A stretch of 64,000 nucleotides of DNA from Capitulum mitella (GCA_030062745.1 CP099853.1:2170001-2234000), one strand, 5' to 3'; counted from the first letter of the stretch, positions 35,581 through 46,995 are shown. The notes: generated from the letters alone by a model not told the origin. Made by a program: numbers and translations.

Positions 35581-36239
35581 AACGGCGGTGGTGCTAGTGA
35601 CGCGGAAAATGCAGTGCATTAAAGTCGCCCTGTTCGCGGGCTCACACCACACGACGGTAGTTGGCGGGATGACGTATTCGAGATGGTAATCAGCTGACGG
35701 TCGTGGGTGGCGATTGCGGTGCGGCGGAGGTGTAACTGAGGGTCACCGGGGTCACGAACGCTCGAATTAGGAGGCTCATCAGAGCAAGGGCTTTGTCACG
35801 GCTTCTTTATTGGAGAGATGCAGTCTCGGAGATGCGGTCTCGAGGGTGCACGCAACGGACAGTGTGCTCTTGGCACCAAGCCGTTCTTCTTCTGAAATAG
35901 GCTTTCCTATAGAACTGGGGAGGTTTACCTCACAATGTTCAGATTTTTTTTCACATTTCGGTATTTTAGGGTGGATCCACCAGATTTCCCTTAATGCCAC
36001 GCGATCATCCTACCCATTTGCAATTTGGAACACTCCTCTCTGCAGTTAATTCGTGGTTTTACTTCAATGACCACAACAGCAAAGGAAGCATGCAATCAAA
36101 CAATGTGGCAGAGTTAATGTTCCTGAAAAGCTAGATGTCCGGCATTGTCTCCAAGCCTCGAGCTTTCCGCCAACTCGTCTGAGCTTCCGAGCTCCGAGCG
36201 TCGAACATCAGAGGCTGTCATCACCTGAACAGCTTATTC
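35581..36239. other. Unassigned sequence
   Basis: Nothing recognised. Confidence 0.5.
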
Positions 36240-36460
36240 GACTCTAGACGCAACCGTTGTACGGCGAAGCCGCTTTCCGCGTGAAGCCCGGCACACCGTT
36301 CGGCCGGAGCGACTGTCGGCCCTCGCGGCGGCCGCCCAGTCCGGCGCAGACCGGCCGAGGTGGTCGAGAGTCTCTGATAAGCCGGCTGCCAGTGGTCCGG
36401 GCTGGGGGTCGCGAGGTCTCGAGGTTCGGAGACGAAGCGCGCCGGAGTCTGAGCGCCGAC
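36240..36460. promoter_or_regulatory. CpG-rich segment
   Basis: CpG-rich. A 206-codon plus-strand frame crosses it and continues through the TACGTCA cluster, but its translation is not recognised. Confidence 0.35.
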
Positions 36461-36577
36461 GCAGTGAAAAAGAGGGCGTTCAAACACGTGACTTCATGCA
36501 CTGGCTACGCCGACTGTGGCGGACACCGACTCGCTGGCTCGCCGACTCGAGTCATTCTTCCGTCCACGATATGGTCT

Positions 36578-36660
36578 ACACGTCACGTCATACGTAACAC
36601 GTCATACGTCACAGCAAACTTTATGGCATACGTCATGTCACGCCTATACGCTGCACGTCA
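36578..36660. promoter_or_regulatory. Cluster of CRE-like TACGTCA/ACGTCA motifs
   Basis: Within about 80 bp there are repeated ACGTCA cores, several as TACGTCA. Part of the cluster is a 14-bp tandem duplication (ACGTCATACGTAAC, then ACGTCATACGTCAC). These resemble CRE/ATF half-sites. Binding is inference. Confidence 0.45.
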
Positions 36661-37599
36661 ACAGCCGGGCTGCGTGTTTACGTCGTCACCGGACACCATG
36701 ACACGGGAGAAACCACACGAGTACCCCACACAAACCTGTCTTTCTGATCATACCTTTTCATCATTTGATCATTACTATGGCGTTTTTTCTGACTCCATAC
36801 CCTTTTATGAAGTCATTAGACGTTACATTAGACATGAAGCAGGCGTGGTCATTAAAGCAATCGGGACACCAAAGTAAGGGATACTTTCCAGTTAGAAAGT
36901 TGCGACTCAGAAACATGCAAAATCGCCGACAAGAATGCAGCATGCTGGTTGCACTTGCAAGCCTGCAAGAATGCAGCATACCTGCTTGCTGAACGACAGG
37001 TAGTAAAGGCCTAGAGTGACATGCATTGCACAAAGGGAAGCAACTACATCTGACTGCCTTTTTGAACGACGGAGACTCATTCACGATTAGCTGCAGCCAA
37101 CATGGCACCTTGAAACGGCTTCTGTATTGGGTACTAGATGCTGAAGTGTACTTCAGGACTGCAATAATTGTGATAACGTCTGTGACTCCGGAATTGAAAC
37201 GTCTTTTCAATGTTCCGTGTCTTAGGGGTCTTAAGAGACCTTTAAGATACTCCGTGTCTTAACAGATGGCCAATGTTCCCAGACTCAGAACTAAAAGTTT
37301 CGGCACTTGACTAATGGCTTGCTACAGTTCTGCCTCCAGTTTAATAAAACATCATTTTTATTCTTTAAGCAGCCGGAGAGGGTAATGGACGTCTGCCGCT
37401 CGGTGATGCGTTCTGTTTGCGCCACTGCTATTACCTACAAACGAAATACTACGAGGAAAGGCATGGTCCCACCAGCGCTTCTGCGCATGCAGTAAAACAA
37501 AGCCCCGATTTACCCAACGACTACCGTTACACCGATAGGCGAAACCCTCTCAGGCATCATCCGTGGGAACATCTTTCTTTCTCGTCACTACACGACAGC
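36661..37599. other. Unassigned sequence
   Basis: The direct repeat AAGAATGCAGCAT occurs at about 36931 and again at about 36967. Nothing else recognised. Confidence 0.5.
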
Positions 37600-37910
37600 A
37601 CTGCGGTCCGCCAGTGAAGGGCTCACACCCAGCCGGCCCGTCATTATCGGCGGCACGTTAAAACGGGCCGGCCTGACCGTGCTGGCCACCGGCCGGGAAC
37701 GGTGCGGACCGCTGAGTGGCGCGTCATCTGGCTGCGGCGCCAGCGACCTCGGCCAGGTCACGCAGCCCTCTCAGGTCGCCGCAGCCCGATTCGGAAGAGG
37801 AGCGTGGGAAGACGTGGAAAACGCAGCGGAAAACGGAGATTTGGACGCAACGCTGGCGACTTTAGTCGCGTAGTCTGTTCAGATGACGACGGCCCCCGGT
37901 TTCCGGCGCT
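37600..37910. promoter_or_regulatory. CpG-rich island
   Basis: Dense CpG with frames open in two plus frames. No recognised protein. Confidence 0.4.
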
Positions 37911-38689
37911 TTGCTTTCCGAAATCCAGATGAGTTGACGGAAAACAGAAAGGCTAGGAGACAAATGGTGTAACCCAACAGCAAACCCGTAGGAATTTTTT
38001 CATGGATCAGTGGAAGCTTGCCAGCAACACACCAATCTTAGGTCGCGTAAAACTGACCATAATTGAGAGGAACGCTTTCATAATTCGGTTTCTATTTTGA
38101 AGTATTCCATCTACCAGTCCGGTTAAAAGAACTTAGGTAATCTTAACAACTTCAGCTTCAGAGACGGCTCGAAGCGAAGCCGTTTGATCAAAGGCGGAAC
38201 ACTTGTGTTGCCTAACACGAAATCCTCTCAGATGCAAATCTGGGGGTAAATGAGTAGAAAATTTCGACTTTATTCATACGAACACCGAACCGCAAAAAGA
38301 GACGCGTATTTAATGTTTCTTTCAGATCACCAATTGATGTGTTTAAAATGTACAAAATACCTGGACGTTATTCAAAAGATAGAAACTGGCATATATGTAT
38401 GTATGTATGTATGTTTATATTTTGGATCTTCCATATGATGGATTTTCAGGTATCCACGTCGATTTATAAGCGTCATGGAAGATTAAAAACATCGGTATTA
38501 AGAAACAACACATTGCAACTGACATTCATTTTTCAGACATACATGAGGCTGGGCTGGCCTTGAAAGTTGCGCTGCTGGCAGCGCCTCACATTCGGACGTC
38601 TGAAGGCAGCGTTTTCCTTTTTTTTACAAGCACGGAACATAAACGAACGCCGTGCAAACTCGGTGGTGATATTCCGCTCGATGCAACAG
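37911..38689. other. Unassigned AT-rich sequence with (TATG)n at 38390-38416
   Basis: A short TATG tetranucleotide microsatellite sits in AT-rich DNA. No gene recognised. Confidence 0.6.
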
Positions 38690-39062
38690 CAAGATGTACA
38701 GCCTGACCGACGGCCGCTGTCGCTGACAGCCGTCAACGAATCGGCCGAGCGCCGCCACCGCCGGCGCGCTCTCCGCACGCACATTCCGCCGGGCGCGAAC
38801 AGGCCGTGAATCGGTCAGCGCGTCAGCGGCTGCCGGCCGGGCGATGGACGTACGACCCGGCCGAGCGGCTCCGTCAGCCGGGCTAGCGCGGCGCCGATTC
38901 GGCGGGCGATATCGCCGGCGGACGCGACGGCGGCGGACGGCCGGTCAGACCGTCGCGGACAAACACTGTCCGGCCTTGGCCGCGGGAGGCGTAAAAACGT
39001 CGCCGTCTGATGTTTCCGACACCCGAGCCGGCTGCCGGCGCCCGCCGGGCGGGAGGTCTGCA

Positions 39063-39093
<31 letters not shown>

Positions 39094-39190
39094 AGAGATA
39101 TGGCGACAGCTTCCCAGCCGGCGGGAGCGTGTTCCCACAGCCGAGCGGGATGTCGGTGGCGAGGGTGGCGAGTGCTTCTGCTAACGTGAG
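38690..39190. promoter_or_regulatory. CpG-rich island with (GGC)n run
   Basis: A strong CpG island includes an uninterrupted GGC trinucleotide run at about 39064-39092. Overlapping Arg/Ala-rich frames are compositional. Confidence 0.5.
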
Positions 39191-39500
39191 AACTAGGCCT
39201 ACCGAACTCTTAGTGTAACTGGCAGGACTAGTTTGCTAGCATTCTTGTCCGTTTTGCTTTCTGAACGCATATGCAATTTCCCAGACAAACAAAAAAATCA
39301 GCATCCTGAATGCAGCAGCTCAAAACTATGACTGTTTTGGTGGTAAAAATCACTCATCTGCAAGAAAGAGAAGCGTGGTGTAGCGTAGCCCTCGAGCTTT
39401 AGTGTTGTGTAACATAATGTCATAATATGGCATTTCACGTTCCGCGCGCATGTGCTGCATATGAAAGGAAGCACAAAAACCAAACCTCCTAGCCATCAGC
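39191..39500. other. Unassigned sequence
   Basis: Nothing recognised. Confidence 0.5.
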
Positions 39501-39870
39501 CGCCGATGGAGCCTTTGTCCGGGACCACCCTCCCCGCCCCTTCACATCGCGGCAAATCACCTGCTCGTGCTCTCCGGCACTGGAGAGCATGACGGTCGTG
39601 TATATTCGGCAGACGGCACGTGACGACAGACCGAGGCCACCTCCGCGCCGGGGGACGCACGGCTGCGCGGTATTTTCCGGCGGCTGGGCGGCGTCACATT
39701 CCTGGCACGGACGGTCGCGGCTGGTGGCGGCGGAGCAGCCCGTGACCGAGCTCTGGCCGGAGGCTGGACGGCGCGTGCCGACGAGGACATTTCGCGAGCC
39801 GTTGAGCCCCACAGCGGCGGAACATCGGGCCGTGGCGTCGGCACGGCAGAATGGATTCCCGGCATTGGCA
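39501..39870. promoter_or_regulatory. CpG-rich island
   Basis: CpG-rich. A 222-codon minus-strand frame spans it and the adjoining purine-rich repeat. The translation has no recognised domain, and the plus strand is open too. Confidence 0.4.
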
Positions 39871-40010
39871 GAGGAGTCTGATGAGAGAAGCAGAGGAATG
39901 TGCTGAGAGAGACAGAGGACCATTTGAAAAGGGCAGAGAAATTTGCTGAGAGGGACAGATAAATCTATTGAGAGGGAAGAGAAGCATACGGAGAGAGGCA
40001 GAAAACCCTC
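39871..40010. repeat. Degenerate purine-rich repeat (GAGAGGGACAGA type)
   Basis: Irregular units such as TGAGAGAGACAGAGGA and TGAGAGGGACAGATAAAT recur about every 30 bp. Confidence 0.65.
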
Positions 40011-41154
40011 CTGGGAATGCGAGTGTTTACTTTTTAGTGGATAAACGGGTCGAATGAACATAGAATACAAATCAACACCAGGACAGCGTTCTCTCCTAGA
40101 CTGGTCTAGGACAAACCAACCTAGAGTTCCGACCTCACGACCCTCAGAATCAAGCATTTGTTCCCATCCATTACATCCTTATGTTATCTATTACATGTGG
40201 CCAAGTGCCCAGACGCAGCTAATGTCCTGATGGGACCAGAGCGCAAGATAGAACGAGATAGTCTTGCGGTAGTTTTAAGAGTGAGTCTTGTAAAAATCTG
40301 TGCAATGAATTTTTCATTTGTTTGCCGAGGCAGAGGTAGAATCTTAGACGTTCGACAAAGTCGCTGATTGCGATCTTTGGGACAAAAGTTCACAAAACAA
40401 ATAAAACAGATTAAAAGAATTCCGAGAATCAACGAAAACAACAGCCGAGGTGGCGTTCTTCATTGTCAAGCGATCTTGCCGTTCGATTGGTTTCTGGCTA
40501 AGAGTTATCAGAAAGAAGTACAGCGCAGGCTGTAACCATTTTTGGAGACATGGAAAAATTGAGTATCGAGATAAGTTGTTTGAAAACCTTTTTCGCTTAC
40601 ATTGACGAACGCCCTGAATTTCTAGTCCCATTTGGATTCTTGAGATCTCCATTTTATTTTGAAAAAAAACAGTGGACATTGTCTTCTCATTTGATTACGA
40701 ATCAATTCATGCAGCCGGCGTTCGGGTGCAAAAACCGAGAAAACCTGAAATTGTTGTTGGTTCGACCAACGGCCAACACGTCTGTACGGAAGGCGCAAAC
40801 GAAGCGCAAACGACGACGCAGTGTTTTGCAGGCCATTTGCCTCGTAAACTTGGAACACTTTAACATCTCCTTCCCACCGGTGCCGAGTCGCGGAGATCCC
40901 ACTGAGGCGACGGCGGAGTTTCAAGTGGCGGCCACGGTACCGTTCGCCCGCCCATAGTCGTCGGTGATTTCTTTTCCAGTTCTCTTCCGAGGCGATTTAT
41001 CACGTGTCCACAAATTATTGTGAAGTTCGCCTAACTCCCAATTGCCAGTTTATTACCGTCATTACAACCGAGCAAAGCACTGGCAGCAAGCCAAGAGTCA
41101 ACCTCCAGTGCCTTTCGGGTCTCTTCGCCGCCAGCGTCACGCGCCCTGACCTCA
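40011..41154. other. Unassigned sequence
   Basis: A 135-codon plus-strand frame (40550-40957) starts at a real ATG. It encodes an undistinguished N-terminal half and a basic KRKRRR stretch. No family is recognised and antisense frames overlap it. Coding is not supported beyond openness. Confidence 0.4.
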
Positions 41155-41400
41155 GGTTTCCACGTGCGGCGACGCCGGAAGCAAAGTCAGCCGCTGCGGA
41201 GGCGTTTAATTCCAGCACGACCAGCCAATCAGAACGAATTTCTTGGCTCTATTGGGGTCAGAAAACTGTTTTTCGTGGTTGCCATGGCAACGAACTGTGC
41301 CGGCACAATGCCATCCATCGTCAAAATTACGGATTCCCGCGACTTCGGCCATTCCCAGTGCTTCGCTGATTAGTTTCGAAACGAAAAATGGCGGCGACAT
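41155..41400 (+). promoter_or_regulatory. Candidate promoter: E-box, ETS, CCAAT, X-box, YY1-like motifs
   Basis: In order there are CACGTG (41161-41166), an ETS-type GCCGGAAG (41174-41181), CCAAT (41225-41229), and an inverted CCAAT (ATTGG, 41251-41255). These are followed by a perfect palindromic RFX X-box GTTGCCATGGCAAC (41278-41291), then AAAAATGGCGGCG (41384-41396), matching the YY1 motif that often overlaps start codons. Such a combination is typical of broad, housekeeping or ciliary-gene promoters. The motifs are visible; promoter activity is inferred. Confidence 0.5.
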
Positions 41401-41439
41401 GGAACACAGATTCTGCGGAAAACGGAGAACTACTTCATG
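41388..41439 (+). CDS. Candidate first coding exon, unknown gene
   Basis: An ATG in strong context (AAAAATGG) at the end of the candidate promoter opens a short frame, MAATWNTDSAENGELLH, then G. The frame meets GT at 41440 (CATG/GTATTTG), a possible splice donor. If unspliced, a stop follows at 41445-41447. No downstream exon could be identified, so this is only a hypothesis based on context. Confidence 0.2.
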
Positions 41440-42429
41440 GTATTTGAGGATTCGAGATGGCATTACATCTTCTGCGGCTGCTGCATTCGTCGACTCAGTT
41501 TCAGTATCTTACCGCGTACTCTTGCCATCAACAAGACTTCACGAGTTTACACATTTACCCACATGGTTCATAAGTCTCTTCCACGCGATATCCAACTGAC
41601 CACCATAACGTTACAGAACTAACATGGCTCGAACGTTTGTCTAACTTCTTTCATTTACTTTCTCTGTCTACCATGTCATTCTCGATGGATACTGACAGGA
41701 AAAGCTTTTGTTTTTATTCGTCATGGACGAAGATCAAGACGGCTTTGTTGTATCTTATGGCGAACCAAAAGTGGCAGAAACGACGCTGCTTCTGTAAGTC
41801 GAATGGAAGTCGGTGATACACCAGGATGTCAGCTGAGGTTTCGAATCTGACGACCAAGCTGCAGCCACGCTGCTTTTGCATATGTCTGCCTTGATCTCTC
41901 AAACGTGTCATGAAGGGCGGATGGCGGATGCTTCATCACCTTAACCACTGTAATCGTCATGTGTGCGAAAAACTCGGGCCCTTCATTTTGTTCGTCGCTG
42001 ATATCTTGAAACGACTCCGCACTCTTCTAGTCAAGGTGTTGACGAGGAAAAGATGATGCTCATCAGCTTAGGGCATAAGAGCATTCTTTTAAACGAGGAG
42101 TCATACCTCATAGCTTATCGCGTAAACGTCACTGCATACTCGTGATTAAAGTTGCGCTGTGGCCATTGCGTTTTCTGGCAAAATTTTTGGGAGCATTTAG
42201 AGAAAACTGACCGTTGGCCGAAATGGAAGCCTTGGTAACACCCAAATGTGTTCTCAACGAGTAGAATACCCTCGTACGAACCCTCCTTAAAAAGCCGCCT
42301 TCAGTAGCGTGTTTGTTACATAGATCCAATGTTCAAAGGTAGAAAACATAATAGCACGTTTTCAAGTACCAACTGTTCAATAAATGTTCCTTTCCTCATT
42401 CTGAGGCGGCAAAGACGCCGAAATGGCAT
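41440..42429. other. Unassigned sequence (possible intron)
   Basis: Moderate to AT-rich. No recognised exon, repeat or RNA gene. Confidence 0.45.
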
Positions 42430-42760
42430 CATCGTCCGCTGGAAGCTCTCGTCTTCTCTTACGCCTTTCGCCAGCGCCAACAATCTCTAACTGCAGAGCT
42501 GCTACACTGCTACTATTCAGTTCCATGGCACTCTGCATCTTCAGTCCATCAGGTTGTCGTCACCTCCTGAAATTCTCAGTTCCGAGTTTTGCAGCTCTTC
42601 AGCTCCACGGCTCATTAACATTAATACAGACATTCCCTCAGCTAGGCAGCTCCGCACAACTTGACAGTCCCACAGCCCATCAGCTCCGCATCCCTCTCAG
42701 CTCACTAACTCCCCGGCTCCGAAGCTCTGCAGCTGCGCAGCCGCCAGGACCCCGGCTCCG
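42430..42760. repeat. Degenerate CAGCTC/CTCCGC-rich low-complexity repeat
   Basis: CAGCTC, AGCTCC and GGCTC units recur at short irregular intervals. The Ser/Leu-rich plus frame across it is a by-product. Confidence 0.5.
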
Positions 42761-42980
42761 CAACACCCCGGAGACTCCGTATTGCCGCGCTCTGACGGAG
42801 CCGGCCGCGGTCTGGGTCTGCTGAGCCCGTTCTGGTCCGGCGGAGACCCCGACGCTGGCCGGTCTGGCCGCGTCCGCCGCAGCTGCGCCGGTCCGACGGC
42901 ACCTCGAAAGTGGCCGCGCCGGGTGAGCCCGCGCACGAGCGCGCCCGAGCGAGCGAGCGCGTCTTTTTGTACGGTTGAAA
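42761..42980. promoter_or_regulatory. CpG-rich segment
   Basis: CpG-dense, with GAGCGAGCGAGCGCG near the right edge. Frames are open on both strands and no protein is recognised. Confidence 0.35.
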
Positions 42981-43464
42981 GCCTTCGACGCGGAGCTGCA
43001 AGAAGTGCCTGTTGTCTTCCGGCTGTTTCAGAGATGGTGTGACTAGTTTGATGTGTTAATTCAGTGCGCGCGTTCAAAGGCCGTGCTCAGGTACATGAGA
43101 AGCGTCTTGGGAACCACGTGGGATGCGTACAACTCAAATTTCCGATATGCGGACTGCGGAAGACATACTCTTCAGGACGGGACCAAAAGAAGCATTGCTA
43201 AGAAACGCCAGGGAGAGAAGCTCCGGTTCAAACGTGGTGAGCTCCTGGAGACACCAGGATGCAGGTAACCGGTGGGTTCTGAGTGGGCTCTGAGGGGACG
43301 AATGGACTCTGTGTAGGCCTTGGGCGGTCTCTGGGCGGACTCCGAAACGACTCGCCGCTGACTCTGGACGGACTCCGAACGTTCTTGAATGGATCATGGA
43401 AGAATCCGAGATGAACCCCGTTCGACCCATGGACGGCCACGCCCTGGACCCGGACAAACCTTAA

Positions 43465-43672
43465 CCCGACTTTGGACAATCCCACCGCGGACTTCGGACA
43501 AACCTTGGCAGGACTTTGGACGTTCCTTCGTGGATTCCGGACGAACCCTGACCGGACTTTGGACAGTCCCATCGCGAGCTTTGGACAAACTCTGACCGGA
43601 CTCTTGGCGTTCCTTCGCGGACTCCGGACAGGCCCCAGCCGGACTTTGGACGTTCCCTTGCAGACTCCGGAA
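43465..43672. repeat. Minisatellite, 43-44 bp unit, about 5 copies
   Basis: Unit GGACTTTGGACGTTCCTTCG, then YGGAYTCCGGACAAACCCTG and ACC. Diverged related units extend left to about 43280. It produces the repetitive LWTFLRG-type plus frame and its minus counterpart, neither of which is a gene. Confidence 0.85.
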
Positions 43673-43955
43673 AATGCCTGCCCAGGCTCTGGCCGGGCTG
43701 GCGCCGACGGCGGGGGAGTCCGGCGTCCGACTGGGAGTCTCGCGGACGACGGCCGTTCGGGCCGGCTGACCCGCCGCCGGAGCGGCGACGGAAGCCGCCG
43801 GGTTAACCTTCACGCCGGCCGCCCGCCGTGTGAGAGTCGCCCGGCTGTGAACGCCGCACCATCATCGCGCGGCGACCGTTCACACCGGAGCGGGCGCCGG
43901 ACTCGCCGGCGCAGCGCCGGATTCGCCGCCGTAGCGCCGCGAACGGCGCGGCGGC
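43673..43955. promoter_or_regulatory. CpG-rich segment between minisatellites
   Basis: Dense CpG, no specific motif or protein recognised. Confidence 0.35.
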
Positions 43956-44155
43956 CGCCGGCGGTCTCCCGCGCCGGAGCGGGCGGTCTCCCGCGCCGGA
44001 GCGGGCGGTCTCCCGCGCCAGAGCGGGCGGTCTCCCGCGCCGGAGCGGGCGGTCTCCCGCGCCGGAGCGGGCGGTCTCCCGCGCCAGAGCGGGCGGTCTC
44101 CCGCGCCGGAGCGGGCGGTCTCCCGCGCCAGAGCGGGCGGTCTCCCGCGGACGTC
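43956..44155. repeat. Minisatellite, 22-bp unit, 9 copies
   Basis: CGGTCTCCCGCG recurs at exactly 22-bp steps from about 43963 to 44139. Units differ mainly at one G/A site (CCGGAGC versus CCAGAGC). The repeat keeps multiple frames open because 22 bp cycles through all three frames. Confidence 0.95.
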
Positions 44156-44324
44156 GCCCGCTCCTGAGTCCCGCCAGCGCCGCTGGATGGAGGAAAGAGC
44201 CTTGGCGGCTTCGCGCCAGACGCGTGGGCTCTCAGAGGCGGAGGAATGGCCGGCGAGGCCAGGTGGGAGGTTCGAGGACGTGTGATCGAGGTCCAAGAGC
44301 ACGGCCACGGACCGGCCGGGCAAG

Positions 44325-44522
44325 ATGGCGGACGCACTTGAACGGTGGGAGGCCGAACGCGCCTCTTTGAGCGGACTAAAAACCACACGAAATGCGTTTT
44401 TTGGGCTATATTTTTTGCGCAGACTAGGGCATTTTGTAATTAAACGGATACAAGCCAACAAGCGACACGAGTACAATCAGAAGCGTAATCAGAATTCTCC
44501 AAGTTTGCAGCAATGCTTTTGA
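44325..44522 (+). CDS. Candidate short ORF or first exon, 65 codons, unknown
   Basis: ATG sits in CAAGATGGCGGAC, a canonical YY1/initiation context with A at -3 and G at +4, at the right edge of a CpG-rich block. The frame begins MADALERWEAERASLSGLK and turns basic (FLRRLGHFVIKRIQANKRH) before TGA. The first part has an amphipathic character, while the AT-rich second part may be intron read-through. A possible donor is GTAATT after GGGCATTTT. No family recognised. Confidence 0.2.
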   Translation: MADALERWEAERASLSGLKTTRNAFFGLYFLRRLGHFVIKRIQANKRHEYNQKRNQNSPSLQQCF

Positions 44523-44949
44523 GACTGGAAATACAGCAACTCTGATTGAGCATGACTGTTTCAAAAGGCGAGTTAAAAACGCTTCTAGTTGTTTTAAACG
44601 TAGTCTGCAGGCTCTGATACCAAAGGCTCCAACAACCCGCATGCGCAGGGTTTGCAAAGGCAGTGCGAGATTCTTTGTTTCAAGCACATCACATTCAGAA
44701 AGCTTGTGTGTTTGGTGACGACCCCAGACAGGCGATTGCCTAAAAGGCGTAAACTTTCTCTTTTTTCACTTACCGAGTACATCTATCTTTTCCGCAATTT
44801 ATCGATCACTCAGTGTGTTCTCGCAACGGTTTCTGCCTTTTTAAGAGGCCCAAGATGGCAGAGTTCCTCGACCTCTCTTTAGGTCTTATCGACTTCTCCG
44901 CAACCTGAAGACCATGCAGTCTCGTACATGGAAGCTACTGCACGTCCTT
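44523..44949. other. Unassigned sequence
   Basis: Nothing recognised. Confidence 0.45.
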
Positions 44950-45274
44950 ATCCACTACCTGCTCCGACACATTCCATCGCCAGTCATCCCACCGCCTCAG
45001 CTCAGTCCCGCTCCGGCCCCTCCCTCGCGATCGCCGGCCCGGCGGCGGCGTCACTCGAGCCTGGCGCCGCCGGCGGCACGCGCCGGCCGGCGCCGCGGCC
45101 GACGGCGAGCTGGGAACGGCTCCGACCGGCATGAAGGCCGCGGCGCCCTTCCGGAACCTGGCTGCAAAGGGAGCAGCACGGCCGCAGTCGGTCACCGCCG
45201 GCGACGCGCCGGAGCCGCCACGGCCGGCGGCGCGCGACGGCGCCGCCGGAGATTGGGGAAGGCGGCGGCCGGGG
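44950..45274. promoter_or_regulatory. CpG-rich island
   Basis: CpG very dense at 45040-45260. It leads directly into the 35-bp minisatellite. Confidence 0.4.
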
Positions 45275-45835
45275 GGAGACTGGAGGAAGCGGAGGGCAGC
45301 GTCAGGGAGGGAGAGTGGAAGATGCAGATGGCAGCGTCAGGGCGGGAGACTGGGGAGGTAGAGGGCAGAGTCGGGATGGGAAACTGGGGGGGGGTGCAAA
45401 AAGCAACGTCAAGATGGGAGAGTGGAGGAAGCGGATGGCAGCGTCAGGGAGGGAGAGTGGAGGAAGCGGAGGGCAGCGTCAGGGAGGGAGAGTGGAGGAA
45501 GCGGAGGGCAGCGTCAGGGAGGGAGAGTGGAGGAAGCGGAGGGCAGCGTCAGGGAGGGAGAGTGGAGGAAGCGGAGGGCAGCGTCAGGGAGGGAGAGTGG
45601 AGGAAGCGGATGGCAGCGTCAGGGTGGGAGAGTGGAGGAAGCGGAGGGCAGCGTCAGGGAGGGAGAGTGGAGGAAGCGGAGCGCAGCGTCAGGTTGGGAG
45701 ACTGGAGAATGCAGAGGCCAGCGCCAAGATGGGAGAATGGGGAGGTAGAGGGCAGCGCCAGGACAGGAAACTGGGGGGCGGGAGAGGTGCAGAAAGCAGC
45801 GTCAAAGTGGTAGACTGGGGAAGGCAGAGGGTGGC
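45275..45835. repeat. Minisatellite, 35-bp unit, about 8 near-identical plus diverged copies
   Basis: Unit GGAGGGCAGCGTCAGGGAGG, then GAGAGTGGAGGAAGC. Copies between about 45410 and 45700 are nearly identical and the flanking ones are diverged. The 299- and 204-codon plus-strand frames (GREGEWRKR-type) arise because 35-bp repeats translate to the same 35-residue period in every frame. Confidence 0.95.
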
Positions 45836-46299
45836 GGTAGGGAGGAGAGTGGCGAACGGCGCTAGACTGGGAAGCGGAGAGAGGCAGTGCCTGCAGACCA
45901 AAGTAGTGAGCATGGGGCGCGGTAGGTGAGGTCGATACCATGCCAGGAAAGTCGATTTTAAGTGATCAATGGAGCTGGGAGACGCAGAAATTGATGACGG
46001 GGTTTTCGGCGGATCACAGAAGAATGGCATGAGTAGTCTACAGTGATCAGAACTGGATTTAGTCTTACTCCGACACGAGCAGTCGGGGAAGGAGGGCTGG
46101 AGGTTTCAGCTGCGTCACGCCTGGCCGCAAGAAGCGGCTGAATACCGCGTTGGTTCGCCCCGACATGGCCCCGTGCATCTCGCCACAGTTGACGCGACAC
46201 ATTCGAAGCGCTGTTTATTGAATTTATTAAAATATTATTTATATTAAAATATTAAATAAATAAAATGAAATATTCAATATTAAAACACATTGAAGCGAC
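45836..46299. other. Unassigned sequence, AT-rich at 46210-46290
   Basis: A short TTAAAATATTA-type AT-rich tract lies at 46220-46290. No gene recognised. Confidence 0.5.
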
Positions 46300-46620
46300 A
46301 CATTCGACTGGTGAAGGGGCGGGGCGGGGGGGGTTCGCGGTCGAGCAGAGCCGGTGCGACGGCGTCGCCGCCGCAGCCCCGCCCAGCTCAGCCCCGCCCA
46401 GCTCAGCTCCGCCCGGCTCGCGCGCTCTGCGGAGGGTGAAAACGCAGTCGGTAAGGCGCCGCGGACCAGCGCTGAAAACCGACCGCAAACGGGACGCGCC
46501 GTAAAGACAATGCGGGGTCAAAGCTCGGCCGCGCGGCGCTTGAGCCACCTGCCCCGGGGCGTCACGCCAGGCCACCTTCGGCGCTTCCAGGTGGAGGGTG
46601 TCGGGGGTCGAGCGGGTTTC
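46300..46620. promoter_or_regulatory. CpG-rich island with CCCAGCTCAGC repeats
   Basis: Dense CpG. CGCCCAGCTCAGC is repeated three times in tandem near 46380-46415. No recognised protein. Confidence 0.4.
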
Positions 46621-46995
46621 CTGCGTTTTAAATGAGCCAGGTGCCGGTTTCAAATGAGTTCTTCTGCGGCTGTCTCGCTGTCCAGCCCCAGGAGGTCAAG
46701 GAAAAGGATTTTAAAATACTTAAGGATGGTGTACTTATCCCGTCGTCTTGGCGCATATTCCCATAATGTTGTTGGTCATTACCGCATTCTCACAGCACCT
46801 ATGTATTATTCACCGCCTTGAAGATTTTTCCTTTGATGCGTATTTTTCTGGCTTTTTCATGCGCGTTTTACGAGAGACTAGCAGTCGGTTTTGAAGGGGT
46901 CTTACCTCTCCACGGCAGGCATTGGATTACAGCTGGTCATTCCTTGCCCCTTCTCAGCTGTTTTAAGGTCAGCCTATTACGCATGGGGTGTTTGC
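46621..46995. other. Unassigned sequence
   Basis: Nothing recognised. Confidence 0.45.

Noticed and set aside
43472..44476. Long plus and minus ORFs (231, 198, 192 codons)
   Set aside because: They are produced by the 43/44-bp and 22-bp minisatellites and CpG-rich DNA between them.
44914..45813. 299-codon plus-strand ORF
   Set aside because: It is a CpG-rich lead-in plus a 35-bp tandem repeat. The same 35-residue period appears in other frames, so openness is not evidence of coding.
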